64,000 nucleotides of DNA from an uncultured Clostridia bacterium (GCA_934130355.1 CAKOXV010000002.1:1-64000); one strand, 5' to 3'; positions 50,918-60,362 are shown, numbered from the stretch's first letter. The notes: generated by a model from the letters alone, not told the origin. Program-made: numbers and translations.

Positions 50918-52606
50918 GTGACTAAAAAATGGCAAATATATCAAGTAGACACCGAGAAAATAGAAGAAATACACAAAAAATACAATATTAATAAATTATT
51001 GGCAACAATTTTAGTAAATAGAGGAATAATAGAAGAAAAGCAAATAGAAAAATTTCTTAAACCCAAAAGAAGTGATTTTTACGAACCATATAAAATGCCA
51101 GACATGAATATTGCAGTAGATAGAATAATAAAAGCAATAGAAAACAAAGAAAAGACGATAATATATGGAGATTATGATGTTGATGGAATAACAAGTGTAA
51201 CGGTTTTAAAAAGCTTCTTAGAAGAAAGAGGATTAGTAGTAGCAGAATATATTCCAAATAGATTACAAGAAGGATATGGATTAAATAAAGCTGCTGTGGA
51301 AGAAATTGCAAAACAAGGTTATACATTAATGATAACAGTTGATTGTGGAATATCAGCAATAGAAGAAGTAAAATATGCAAATGAATTAGGGCTTGAAACA
51401 ATAATAACAGATCATCATGAACCAGGTGCTGAATTACCTAAGGCACTTGCAGTTGTTGATACAAAAAGAAAAGATAATGAATATCCATTTAGAAATTTAG
51501 CAGGTGTTGGAGTAGTCTTTAAATTAATTCAAGCAATTGGAATGAAATTAGGGCTAGATGAAAAAGAATATTTAAAATATTTAGATATTGTATGTATAGG
51601 AACAATTTCAGACATAGTACCATTAGTAGATGAAAATAGAGTAATAGTAAAACTAGGATTAAAATTAGTAGAGCAAACAAGAAATTTGGGGCTAAAATCA
51701 ATTTTACAAGCATCAGGATATAATAAGATTAACTCAAGTACAATATCTTTTGGAGTGGCACCTCGAATAAATGCTTCAGGAAGAATGGGACACCAAGAAG
51801 ATGCATTACAATTATTTTTATCAAAAGAAAAAGATGAAGTTGATGAACTTACTCAAAAGTTGGAACAATATAATAAACTAAGACAAGAGACAGAAAAAAA
51901 TATATATGCAGATGCAATAATGCAAATTGAAAGAGATGGTTTAACAAATAATAGTACAATAGTCGTAAAAGGAAAGAATTGGCATCATGGAGTAATAGGA
52001 ATAGTGTCATCAAAAATCACAGAAATGTATTTTAAACCAAGCATATTATTATGCGAAGAAGATGGCTATGGCAAAGGTTCAGGAAGAAGTATACCTGGAT
52101 TTGATTTATATGAGGCTTTGACAGAATGTAATGATTGTATAGACAAATTTGGTGGACATTCAATGGCTGTAGGAATAAATGTTAAAAGTGATAAATTTGA
52201 GGAGTTTAAGCAAAAGCTAGAGCAAGTTGCAAAAGACAAGCATATAGAAGAAATAGTACCAATATTAAAAATAGATGCACAAATAAGTTTAGATGAAATA
52301 AACAAAGAGATGGTTGATAGTTTAAATGAACTAGAACCTTATGGAGAAGAAAATAAAACTCCATTATTTGCATTTAAAAACTTAAGAATAGATTCTATTA
52401 GAGCACTTTCAGAAGGAAAACATCTTAAATTAACACTGAAAGATAGTAAAAATATTGTAAATGCAATAGGTTTTAATTTAGGCGAGCTTTCAAACGAATA
52501 TAGAATTGGTGATAAAGTAGATGTTGTAGGTAATTTAGAAATCAATACATTTAATGGTGTTGATAATGTTCAAATAAATATCAAAGACATAATGAAATCA
52601 CTATAA
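50918..52606 (+). CDS. recJ: Single-strand exonuclease RecJ
   Basis: RecJ degrades single-stranded DNA 5' to 3' in repair and recombination. The 562-residue protein has the DHH-type motifs: IIYGDYDVDGITSVTVL, TVDCGISAIEE, ITDHHEPGAELP, CIGTISDIVPLVDENR and the DHHA1 region GVIGIVSSKITE with GGHSMAVGINV. A GTG start (VTKKWQIYQVD) was chosen because AGGGGAG lies 8 bases before it; the longer ATG start 12 codons upstream lacks a site. It probably forms an operon with relA, which starts 12 bases on, as in many Firmicutes. Confidence 0.93.
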   Translation: MTKKWQIYQVDTEKIEEIHKKYNINKLLATILVNRGIIEEKQIEKFLKPKRSDFYEPYKMPDMNIAVDRIIKAIENKEKTIIYGDYDVDGITSVTVLKSFLEERGLVVAEYIPNRLQEGYGLNKAAVEEIAKQGYTLMITVDCGISAIEEVKYANELGLETIITDHHEPGAELPKALAVVDTKRKDNEYPFRNLAGVGVVFKLIQAIGMKLGLDEKEYLKYLDIVCIGTISDIVPLVDENRVIVKLGLKLVEQTRNLGLKSILQASGYNKINSSTISFGVAPRINASGRMGHQEDALQLFLSKEKDEVDELTQKLEQYNKLRQETEKNIYADAIMQIERDGLTNNSTIVVKGKNWHHGVIGIVSSKITEMYFKPSILLCEEDGYGKGSGRSIPGFDLYEALTECNDCIDKFGGHSMAVGINVKSDKFEEFKQKLEQVAKDKHIEEIVPILKIDAQISLDEINKEMVDSLNELEPYGEENKTPLFAFKNLRIDSIRALSEGKHLKLTLKDSKNIVNAIGFNLGELSNEYRIGDKVDVVGNLEINTFNGVDNVQINIKDIMKSL

Positions 52607-52618
52607 GGGGGAATGAGT

Positions 52619-54814
52619 ATGGCTAAAAATTATACAATAAAAGAAATAATAGACAGAGTTAAAAAAAATAAAAGATGGCCAGATATAAAATTAATACAAA
52701 AGGCTTATAATTATGCATTATTAAAACATGGAGATCAAAAAAGAAAATCAGGAGAACCATATATAATCCATCCTACAAATGTTGCTTACACAATAGCAGA
52801 ACTTGGATTGGATGAGCAAACTATAAGTGCAGCACTATTGCATGATGTAGTTGAAGATACTGATGCAACTTATGAGGATATAGAAAAGGAATTTGGCTTA
52901 GAAATTGCAGAAATGGTTGATGGGGTTACTAAATTAAAACAAATTCAACATGCAACAATAGAAGAGAATCAAGTGGAAAATTACAGAAAAATGTTTTTAG
53001 CAATGGGAAAAGACATAAGAGTAATAATTATAAAATTAGCGGATAGATTACACAATATGAGAACATTAGAATTTCTAAGAAGAGAAAGACAAATAGCGAT
53101 TGCACAAGAAACTATGCAATTATATGCGCCACTTGCTAATCGACTTGGATTATATGCAATGAAATGGGAACTAGAAGACTTAAGTTTTCAATATTTATAT
53201 CCAGAAGAATATACAGAATTAGTAAAAGGTATAGAGCAAAAAAGAGAAGAAAGATTAAAATTCATTGAAAAAATAATGAATGACATAAGAGTTCAATTGA
53301 AAAAGCAACACATAGAGGCAGAAGTAACAGGAAGAGCAAAGCATTTATATAGTATATATAGAAAAATGCAAAGAGATAATAAAACATTAGACCAAATATA
53401 TGATTTATTTGCTTTAAGAATAATTGTAAACTCTGTAAAAGACTGTTATGCAGCATTAGGTGTAGTACATGAGATGTATAGTCCAATGCCAGGAAGATTT
53501 AAAGATTATATAGCTGTTCCTAAAACAAACATGTATCAATCAATACACACAACATTACTTGGAGAGAAAGGTACGCCATTTGAAGTCCAAATACGTACGT
53601 GGGATATGCATAGAATTGCAGAATACGGAATTGCTGCACACTGGGCATATAAAGAAGCTAATTATGGAAGTAAAAAAGGACAAAAAGTAGTAGAAGTGCA
53701 AGAAGATAAACTTGCATGGCTAAGAGAAACATTAGAGTGGCAACAAGAAATGCAAGATCCTCAACAATTTTTGGAAACTTTAAAAACAGAGTTGTTTGAA
53801 GACGAAGTATATGTATTTACACCAAAAGGAGCTATAAAAGTTTTACCAAGAGGTGCAACACCAATAGATTTTGCATATAGTATTCATGCTGAAATTGGAA
53901 ATAGAATGGTGGGAGCTAAAATTAACAGTAAAATGGTTCCAATAATAACACCAATAAAAAATGGAGACATTATAGAAATAATAACATCAGATAATTCAAA
54001 AGGCCCAAGCATGGATTGGTTAAAGTTTGTAAAGAGTTCACAAGCAAAGAACAGAATTCAACAATGGTTTAAAAAAGAAAAGAAAGCAGAAAATATTGAA
54101 AAGGGAAAAGGAGCAATTGAAAAAGAGCTAAAAAGAATAGGAATTCCTTATGTAGAACTATTTAAAACAGAATATATTAATCCAATGTTAGAAAGATATA
54201 AATATAAAAATCTAGAAGAAATGTATGCGGCAGTCGGATTTGGAGCTATTACAGCAACAAAGATTATTGCAAGGATGCTCATAGAATACAGAAAAGAACA
54301 TAAAGAAGAAATAACTGAAGAAAAGCTAGAAGAATTATCTGAACAAAAAAGAGATAGAATTAAGCCATCAAATTCAGGAATTATTGTAAAAGGAATAGAT
54401 AATTGTTTGGTAAAATTATCAAAATGTTGTAATCCACTTCCAGGTGATGAAATTATAGGATATATAACTAAAGGAAGAGGAGTTTCAGTACACAGAAAAG
54501 ATTGTATAAATATAAATGAATTATTAAAAGAAGAAAATCGAATAATTGAAGTTGAATGGTATAACCAAGAAAAAGTAACATATACAGTAGATATAGAAGT
54601 ATATGCTAATGATAGAAATGGTTTACTAGCAGATATTATTCAAAAAATAAATGATTCAAGAGCAAAACTTTTGGGTATTAATGCAAGAGCAACAAAAGAA
54701 AGAATTGCAATAACAGATATTACTCTTGAAGTTGACAGTTTAGAGGGATTAAACAAAATCATAAGAGAACTTCGTAAAGTTGACAGTGTATATGAAGTTA
54801 ATAGAAAGAAATAG
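52619..54814 (+). CDS. relA: Bifunctional (p)ppGpp synthetase/hydrolase
   Basis: This Rel enzyme makes and breaks (p)ppGpp in the stringent response. The 731-residue protein has the HD hydrolase domain (GEPYIIHPTNVAYTIAEL, HDVVEDTDATYEDIEKEFG), the synthetase domain (GRAKHLYSIYRKMQRD, FALRIIVNSVKDCYA, YQSIHTTLLGEKGTPFEVQI), TGS (VFTPKGAIKVLPRGATPIDF), a zinc-finger region (LSKCCNPLPGDEIIGYI) and a C-terminal ACT domain. Both catalytic halves look intact. The second ATG was taken because the first lies only 1 base behind the GGGGG site. A palindrome follows the stop. Confidence 0.95.
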   Translation: MAKNYTIKEIIDRVKKNKRWPDIKLIQKAYNYALLKHGDQKRKSGEPYIIHPTNVAYTIAELGLDEQTISAALLHDVVEDTDATYEDIEKEFGLEIAEMVDGVTKLKQIQHATIEENQVENYRKMFLAMGKDIRVIIIKLADRLHNMRTLEFLRRERQIAIAQETMQLYAPLANRLGLYAMKWELEDLSFQYLYPEEYTELVKGIEQKREERLKFIEKIMNDIRVQLKKQHIEAEVTGRAKHLYSIYRKMQRDNKTLDQIYDLFALRIIVNSVKDCYAALGVVHEMYSPMPGRFKDYIAVPKTNMYQSIHTTLLGEKGTPFEVQIRTWDMHRIAEYGIAAHWAYKEANYGSKKGQKVVEVQEDKLAWLRETLEWQQEMQDPQQFLETLKTELFEDEVYVFTPKGAIKVLPRGATPIDFAYSIHAEIGNRMVGAKINSKMVPIITPIKNGDIIEIITSDNSKGPSMDWLKFVKSSQAKNRIQQWFKKEKKAENIEKGKGAIEKELKRIGIPYVELFKTEYINPMLERYKYKNLEEMYAAVGFGAITATKIIARMLIEYRKEHKEEITEEKLEELSEQKRDRIKPSNSGIIVKGIDNCLVKLSKCCNPLPGDEIIGYITKGRGVSVHRKDCININELLKEENRIIEVEWYNQEKVTYTVDIEVYANDRNGLLADIIQKINDSRAKLLGINARATKERIAITDITLEVDSLEGLNKIIRELRKVDSVYEVNRKK

Positions 54815-54841
54815 CTAATTTAGGTACGTACCCAAATTAGC
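54814..54841. repeat. 28-bp near-perfect palindrome
   Basis: GCTAATTTAGGTAC and GTACCCAAATTAGC pair with a single G-T/A-C difference and no loop. It overlaps the relA stop codon. The motif CCCAAATTAGC also occurs before addA at about 22536-22546. Confidence 0.65.
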
Positions 54842-54868
54842 GAGAGGGAAAGAGAGGAAAAATTAAAA

Positions 54869-55516
54869 ATGATTTTAAAAGAACTAAAGATTAAAACATG
54901 GATTGGAGATGCCACAAATTGCTATATTGTTCAAGACGAAAAAACAAAAGAAACAATGGTAATTGACCCTGCTGGAGAAGTGGACAAAATAGTTGAATTA
55001 CTAGACATACTTCAAGCAAATCTTAAATATATATATTTAACACATTGCCATGGAGACCACATTGGAGGAGTAAAAGAATTAAAACAAAGATATGGTGGAA
55101 AAATTATAATAGAAAGAAAAGATGCTGAAAACTTATTAGATGTTAATACAAATCTTTCATATTATATAAATTCACAAGAAACAGTAATTGAAGCAGATGC
55201 AAGAGTAGATGATAATGATTTATTACATTTAGGAGAGTTGGAATTTAAAGTATTACATACACCAGGACATACATCAGGAAGTTCTTGTTTATATTGTGAG
55301 CAGGAAAAGTTATTATTTTCGGGAGATACACTATTTAGAGGAACATGGGGAAGAACTGATGTACCAACAGGTGACTTCAGTGATGTAATTAATTCTATAA
55401 CTCAAAAACTTATGACTTTACCAGAAGAAACAATTGTGTATACAGGACACGGAAAAAGCACTATGATAAAAGAAGAAAAGCCAATTTATTTGGAATTAAA
55501 ACCACGTTTATTATAA
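54869..55516 (+). CDS. MBL-fold metallohydrolase
   Basis: This 215-residue metallo-beta-lactamase-fold protein is of the glyoxalase II-like group. Metal motifs: YLTHCHGDHIGG, HTPGHTSGS, LFSGDTLF and YTGHGKS. Such enzymes split thioesters such as hydroxyacyl conjugates. This small form is coded after relA in many Firmicutes (YqgX-like position), which supports a general detoxification role. AGAGAGG precedes the ATG. It is probably co-transcribed with relA unless the palindrome between them terminates. Confidence 0.9.
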   Translation: MILKELKIKTWIGDATNCYIVQDEKTKETMVIDPAGEVDKIVELLDILQANLKYIYLTHCHGDHIGGVKELKQRYGGKIIIERKDAENLLDVNTNLSYYINSQETVIEADARVDDNDLLHLGELEFKVLHTPGHTSGSSCLYCEQEKLLFSGDTLFRGTWGRTDVPTGDFSDVINSITQKLMTLPEETIVYTGHGKSTMIKEEKPIYLELKPRLL

Positions 55517-55586
55517 TATTTTTAGTTCTAAACAAGTTTGATTAAACATATAATAATTATAGGAACATTAGGACAAGGAGAAATGT

Positions 55587-56732
55587 ATGTTTAATGTTAC
55601 AGTAATAAACGTAAAAAAATCTTTGACTCGAATACTAATACTTATAATTACAATAATAACTGTAGTTGGAATGACAAAATTGATTGCAAAATTAAAAACA
55701 AATGAGATTTTACAAATTAATATATCGGAACAACTTATAAAATGCTTAAACAGTGAGATACCTGCAATGGAATCTACATATTATCAAGCAAATAATACAA
55801 TAATAGAAGATGGAGAAGAAGAAAAAGAAACATTTGTGGGAAAAATACTAAAAATAGAATTGTCACAACTACAGGAAAAGAAACAATATGAAATTAGTAA
55901 AACCCCAGAAGAGGTGCCTAATACAGATGAAAAAGAAGAACCAAAGCCTGATACTTCATCAACAGAAGTTTCAACAAATGCTCAAACTGAAATAGTAACT
56001 CAACAGCCAATAACTGAAAGTTATAACATAGATATTGGTGGAGTAAAAATAAAAAATGAAACATCTTATGAAATAAATGAATCTATATTAGAAAATTCTG
56101 TAAATATAAATAAAGAAAATGTTTTGATTTTTCACACACATACTTGTGAAAGTTATACTCCAACAGAACAATATCAATATGAACAAACAGGAAATTTTAG
56201 AACTACAGATTTGAATTATTCGGTTTCAAGAGTAGGAGATGAGCTTACTGACTATTTGAATAAATATGGATTTAATGTAATACATGATAAAACATATCAC
56301 GATTATCCTGCATATTCTGGCTCATATAATAGGTCAAAAACAACTGTTGAAAATATCTTAAAAAGCAATAATAGTGACATAATAATAGATTTACATAGAG
56401 ATGCAATAGGAAGCAAAAGCAATTATGATCCAAGTGTAAAAATAGGAGATGATGTGGCTGCTCAGCTTATGTTTGTTATGGGAACAAATGGAGGTGGGCT
56501 ATATCATCCTAATTGGCAGTCAAATTTAAGTTTTGCAATAGAAGTTCAAAAAAAGGCAAATGAATTATACCCAGGATTATTTAAGCCAATTATTGTTAGA
56601 AATTCAAGATATAATCAGCATCTTGGAAGTGCTGCATGTATTATTGAAGTTGGAGCTACTGGAAATACACTTGAACAGTGCTTAACTAGTATGAAATATT
56701 TAGCTAAAGTTCTAGATGAGTTTAAAAAATAG
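55587..56732 (+). CDS. spoIIP: Stage II sporulation protein P
   Basis: SpoIIP is a peptidoglycan amidase/endopeptidase that, with SpoIID and SpoIIM, drives forespore engulfment. The 381-residue protein has an N-terminal membrane segment (about 15-33), a Glu/Thr-rich linker (about 110-145) and the catalytic domain (about 170-381) with zinc-ligand motifs VLIFHTHTCESYTP, DLHRDAIGSKS and AACIIEVGATGNTLEQ. AAGGAG precedes the ATG. The gene stands alone, close to other mother-cell genes nearby (yabG). Confidence 0.93.
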   Translation: MFNVTVINVKKSLTRILILIITIITVVGMTKLIAKLKTNEILQINISEQLIKCLNSEIPAMESTYYQANNTIIEDGEEEKETFVGKILKIELSQLQEKKQYEISKTPEEVPNTDEKEEPKPDTSSTEVSTNAQTEIVTQQPITESYNIDIGGVKIKNETSYEINESILENSVNINKENVLIFHTHTCESYTPTEQYQYEQTGNFRTTDLNYSVSRVGDELTDYLNKYGFNVIHDKTYHDYPAYSGSYNRSKTTVENILKSNNSDIIIDLHRDAIGSKSNYDPSVKIGDDVAAQLMFVMGTNGGGLYHPNWQSNLSFAIEVQKKANELYPGLFKPIIVRNSRYNQHLGSAACIIEVGATGNTLEQCLTSMKYLAKVLDEFKK

Positions 56733-56764
56733 AAGCCAGTCCAAATTATTTTTGAACTGGCTTA
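56733..56764. terminator. Bidirectional hairpin after spoIIP
   Basis: AAGCCAGTCCAAA pairs with TTTGAACTGGCTT (one mismatch). The T-run is on the minus side, so it mainly ends the small Cys-rich gene; it covers the last codons of that gene. Confidence 0.65.
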
Positions 56765-56877
56765 CAAAAATATGCACATTCGGAATTGGTGCATAAATTA
56801 GAATTAGAAATAATATTGTAAGAGCACTTTCCATCAATTTGATAAATACAATTTAAAGTACAATTGATATTTGTCAA
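56746..56877 (-). CDS. Small Cys-rich DUF1540-like protein
   Basis: A 43-residue protein, shorter than usual gene-finder limits. It has six cysteines in the DUF1540 pattern: INCTLNCIYQIDGKC, LCTNSECAYF and the following C-K. This family of tiny clostridial proteins probably binds a metal and is often misnamed hydroxymyristoyl-ACP dehydratase. The start is TTG with AAGAGGTG 5 bases upstream; no ATG is available. It is convergent with spoIIP and overlaps its hairpin. Function unknown. Confidence 0.8.
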   Translation of the reverse strand: MTNINCTLNCIYQIDGKCSYNIISNSNLCTNSECAYFCKPVQK

Positions 56878-56929
56878 TGATATCACCTCTTACTAGAATA
56901 GTATTGTCAAAATCACAGTAAATATACAG

Positions 56930-56967
56930 AAAAATAAGATATATAACTAGTTATATATCTTATTTTT
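56930..56967. terminator. 38-bp perfect palindrome
   Basis: A loopless, essentially perfect inverted repeat with core ATATATAACTAGTTATATAT, bounded by A and T runs. It serves as a bidirectional terminator for nth or is a cruciform-type repeat. Confidence 0.7.
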
Positions 56968-56979
56968 TATATACATTGG

Positions 56980-57016
56980 GCAAGAACAAATGGTGACTAC
57001 GTCACTTTGTTCTTGC
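56980..57016 (-). repeat. Short hairpin repeat, copy 2
   Basis: GCAAGAACAAA and GTGAC pair with GTCAC and TTTGTTCTTGC around a TAC loop. It is homologous to 15956-15988, with the inner stem pair changed on both sides (GCGAC/GTCGC there). The nth stop codon and last residues (A-R-T-K) lie inside it. Confidence 0.75.
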
Positions 57017-57652
57017 TCTATAATATTTGCAATAATCTTTAACAGTGCAGTTGGCACAACGAGGTTTTCGTGAATCACAAGTTTTTCGACCATGCCAAAC
57101 GAAAAGATGATTAATATCTTTTAAATATTCTTTAGAAAATATTTTTAATAAATCTTGCTCAATTTTTTCAGGGTCTGAGTTGTTAGAAAAACCAATTCTA
57201 TTTGAGACTCTTTTTGCATGAGTATCAACTGCAATACCATTTGCAATTCCGAAAGCTTCAAGCAAAATGACATTTGCACTTTTACGTCCAACTCCAGCTA
57301 AAGATAAAAGTTCATCCATTGTTTTGGGAACTTGTCCATTAAATTTTTCTAAAATTTGTTTTGCACATAATTTTATATTTTTTGCTTTATTTTTATAAAA
57401 TCCACAAGGATGGATAATTTGTTCTAATTCGTTTAAATCAATGTCTACAAAATCTTGAATAGTCTTGCATCTTTCAAACAAAAATGGAGTTGTTTTATTT
57501 ACACGCTCATCTGTACATTGAGCAGAAAGCATTACAGCAACTACCAATTGAAATGGTGTTCCAAAATCTAAGCTACAAGTTGCATCAGGATATGTATTTT
57601 TTAAAATTTGTACAAAGTTTTTAACATCAGTTTTTTTCAATTTTATCTCCAT
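57002..57652 (-). CDS. nth: Endonuclease III
   Basis: Nth removes oxidised pyrimidines and nicks at abasic sites in base excision repair. The 216-residue protein has the HhH-GPD core (LSLAGVGRKSANVILLEAFG with the catalytic Lys in GRKSAN and Asp in AVDTHAKRVSNR) and the C-terminal 4Fe-4S loop Cys-X6-Cys-X2-Cys-X5-Cys (TCDSRKPRCANCTVKDYC). The frame opens at an ATG that overlaps the upstream gene by 26 bases and lacks a ribosome site; the TTG four codons on, behind GGAG, is as likely. Its final residues are encoded by a hairpin repeat. Confidence 0.95.
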   Translation of the reverse strand: MEIKLKKTDVKNFVQILKNTYPDATCSLDFGTPFQLVVAVMLSAQCTDERVNKTTPFLFERCKTIQDFVDIDLNELEQIIHPCGFYKNKAKNIKLCAKQILEKFNGQVPKTMDELLSLAGVGRKSANVILLEAFGIANGIAVDTHAKRVSNRIGFSNNSDPEKIEQDLLKIFSKEYLKDINHLFVWHGRKTCDSRKPRCANCTVKDYCKYYRARTK

Positions 57653-58163
57653 TTAAAAGCAAATCCATTATCTGAGGATAAATGTTATTTGCATTGTTTT
57701 TCCAATTATCAGAAATTTGTTTAGCTCTTTCTCTTGAACCGGCAAAAGTAGAAACTTCAAAAATTGTTTCATTTTTTTCTACTATTTTACATTTCACAGT
57801 ATAATTTTTTTCATCTTTTGGGACGTATTCAGTGATTATAGAAGACTCTTCTGCAATATTAGAAAGTTCTTCTTTAAAAACATTATCTGCTTTTAATTTT
57901 AAAATACCTGGTAAAAGTGATTTTGTAAGAGTTAATGCATTCTGACCATCAGAAGTAATTTTTATAATTGTATCTTCATCATTTGTAAAGGAACCAACGA
58001 AATTAGATTCTATCAAATCTGTTAATAATTCTTGAAAATAAAAGTAATTTATATTATTAGCAGATGAAATAATTTTGTACAAGTTGTCACTTTTTATGCC
58101 ATTTGGTAATTTATTTAATAAGTATAATATTAATACTTTGTTTTCTGCCAAATCTTTTTTCAT
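57627..58163 (-). CDS. DUF4364 family protein
   Basis: This 178-residue protein matches DUF4364, a clostridial family with a winged-helix-like N-terminus (KVLILYLLNKLPNGIKSDNL, FYFQELLTDLIESNFV, IKITSDGQNALTLTKSLLP) and a beta-rich C-terminus. It is perhaps a DNA-binding regulator, but this is not shown. GGAGG precedes the ATG. It overlaps nth, forming a two-gene operon. Function unknown. Confidence 0.8.
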   Translation of the reverse strand: MKKDLAENKVLILYLLNKLPNGIKSDNLYKIISSANNINYFYFQELLTDLIESNFVGSFTNDEDTIIKITSDGQNALTLTKSLLPGILKLKADNVFKEELSNIAEESSIITEYVPKDEKNYTVKCKIVEKNETIFEVSTFAGSRERAKQISDNWKNNANNIYPQIMDLLLNGDKIEKN

Positions 58164-58369
58164 AGTGCGCCTCCTTTTTCAAATTTCTGTAAAAATTATA
58201 ACATGAAAAAAGCCATAAGTAAATATTTTGTGTTAAAAAAGTTGCAAACTTGCAACTTTAAACTTAAAAAGAGTAGTAAATAATAAAATTTAAATTTACA
58301 TTGTTCGAAAAAAATATTTATGATATACTAAGAAAAATATTACAAAATAAAAATAGGAGATAAAATACA

Positions 58370-59362
58370 ATGGAAAACGAAAGAAATAATAAAGGAAAAA
58401 ATTATGCTGTTGCAGATATACATGGAATGTATGGAAGTTATGATGAAATTATGAGAAAATTAAGCCCAAGAGATCACTTATATATTATTGGTGATGTTAT
58501 TGACAGAGGACAATACGGAATTAGAATTTTGCAAGACATAATGAGAAGACAAGCAGACCCACAAAACAATCCTGATATTACTTTTTTTGTTGGAAATCAC
58601 GAGATTCAATTTTTAAATTCAGTAGTATTAATGTTAAACAATAAAATAAAAGGAAGTAGCTTGGAAAATCTTAGTATTCTTAGAAAACTAGAAAGAAGTA
58701 GGAAAACAAAAGAAAGACTTGGAGAAAAAGTTGATGATGAGTTATTGGAAAGCATTCAAAAATATAGCGAATTGTGTGAAGAGGCTGGGATAACTGGACA
58801 AATAAAAGACTATTTGGAAACGTGGTTATATTTAAACCATGGAGAAAAGACAATGCAAGATTTTTTAAAATTGACTAATGAACAAAAAAGAGATATTTAT
58901 AATTTTTTAGTTAATTCATATGTTATGATGCCTCAAGAAATTAATGGAAAAGACTATTTATTTGTACATTCGGTGCCATCAAGAAATATAGATGTAATAA
59001 GAAAAATGAAAGAAGAAAGAAAAGGTTATAAGCTTTATGAGGTTAAACCAGAAGAATATTGTTTTGTATTACAAGCTAGAGATGAGAGAACAAGTTTGAA
59101 AAATGAAACAGAAGCGATAGAAGCATATAAGCAGTGTAAAAGGCAAGGTTTTACAACAATATGTGGACATACATATAATGAAAATGGAAAAATTGTAAGA
59201 AATGAAGACAGAGGATATATAAGAATTGACGCTGGATGTGGACAAAATATTAAACTAGTACTTTACTGTATTGATGATGATAGAGAAGAATACTTTGAGC
59301 CTAGAGAAGATATTGGATTTGGAGTAGGGTTTAATAACAGTGATAGTGATGAGGCAAGATAA
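58370..59362 (+). CDS. PPP-type metallophosphoesterase
   Basis: This 330-residue calcineurin-like phosphoesterase carries the serine/threonine phosphatase signature in order: AVADIHGMYGSYDEI, YIIGDVIDRGQYG, FFVGNHEIQFL, LFVHSVPSR and ICGHTY. These ligands bind two metals. The insert between GNHE and the His motifs (about residues 90-190) is long and helical. It could be a protein phosphatase or a dinucleotide hydrolase. The start has AGGAGA 8 bases upstream. It is alone before yabG. The tail is acidic (NNSDSDEAR). Confidence 0.88.
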   Translation: MENERNNKGKNYAVADIHGMYGSYDEIMRKLSPRDHLYIIGDVIDRGQYGIRILQDIMRRQADPQNNPDITFFVGNHEIQFLNSVVLMLNNKIKGSSLENLSILRKLERSRKTKERLGEKVDDELLESIQKYSELCEEAGITGQIKDYLETWLYLNHGEKTMQDFLKLTNEQKRDIYNFLVNSYVMMPQEINGKDYLFVHSVPSRNIDVIRKMKEERKGYKLYEVKPEEYCFVLQARDERTSLKNETEAIEAYKQCKRQGFTTICGHTYNENGKIVRNEDRGYIRIDAGCGQNIKLVLYCIDDDREEYFEPREDIGFGVGFNNSDSDEAR

Positions 59363-59445
59363 TATTAATAAAAATTAGTGATATCGTGCCAAAAAAACTC
59401 GAAAAAACATATATTATAGTAGCCTGAAAAAAGAGGTGATATAAT

Positions 59446-60269
59446 ATGCAAAAAATAAAAAGAGGAGATTGCGTAACTAGAAAAAGTTATGGAAATGATG
59501 TAATATTTTCTATTAAAAGAATAATAAAATTATCTAACAAAAAGGAAATAGCAATACTAAAAGGAATCTATATAAGAATTGAAGCAGATGCACCAATAGA
59601 AGATTTACAAATAGTAAATAAGCAAGAACAGGAAAAATATGAAAAAGAGCTTGAAGAAAGAATAATAAATAGAAGCCAAAGAGAAAAAACAAAAAAAGAA
59701 AGCAGAAGAAAAGAAGTTGTATGTACAGGACGTATTTTACATCTTGATGGTGATAAAAAATATAGTGAAAAATCAGTAAATTATTATAGAAAAATGGGGT
59801 TAAATGCAACTGTTAAGAATATACCAGAAAACAAACAACCTAAAGTAGTTTATAAATTGTTACAAATATATCAACCAGATATACTTATAATAACACGGAC
59901 ATGATCGGCATGTTAAAAAACGGTGCAAGATATAATGATATTTTAAATTACAGAAACTCAAGACATTTTATTCAAACTGTAAAAGAAGCAAGAAAATATG
60001 ATGAATTACACAATAAAAATTTAGTAATATTTGCGGGAGCATGCCAAAGTTATTTTGAAGCATTAATGGACGCAGGTGCGAATTTTGCTTCATCACCATC
60101 CAGAATTTTAATTGACTTTTTAGACCCTTTGATTGTAGCTAAAAATGTAGCTATAACAGATAAAAACAAGTATATAACTATAGATGATTTTGTGAATGAA
60201 TTGAGAGATGGAAAAAAAGGAATTAATGGCATAGGAGCAAGAGGAAAAAGAAATGTAATATTTTTGTAA
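59446..60269 (+). pseudogene. yabG: Sporulation protease YabG, frameshifted
   Basis: YabG is the coat-associated protease that processes spore coat proteins. The N-terminal part (MQKIKRGDCVTRKSYGNDVI onward) and C-terminal part (NYRNSRHFIQTVKEARKY, FAGACQSYFEALMDAGANF, SPSRILIDFLDP) are intact, but the frame breaks inside the expected ITGHDGMLKNG. Two extra C bases (positions 59896 and 59906) each precede GG. Removing both restores a continuous protein of about 273 residues. AAGAGGTGAT precedes the ATG. Such clustered single-base changes in an otherwise perfect gene suggest a sequencing artefact; if real, coat processing would be lost. Confidence 0.85.
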
Positions 60270-60362
60270 CATAAATGTAATATAAATGTAACGAAACAAA
60301 GATGAAACCGTCAACCCATTGAAAATAGTGAAATACAAGAAAACGACAAAAAAACAGTTGCT

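Noticed and set aside
59890..59912. Programmed ribosomal frameshift in yabG
   Set aside because: There is no slippery heptamer, and two separate one-base insertions are needed; an error or mutation explains it more simply.
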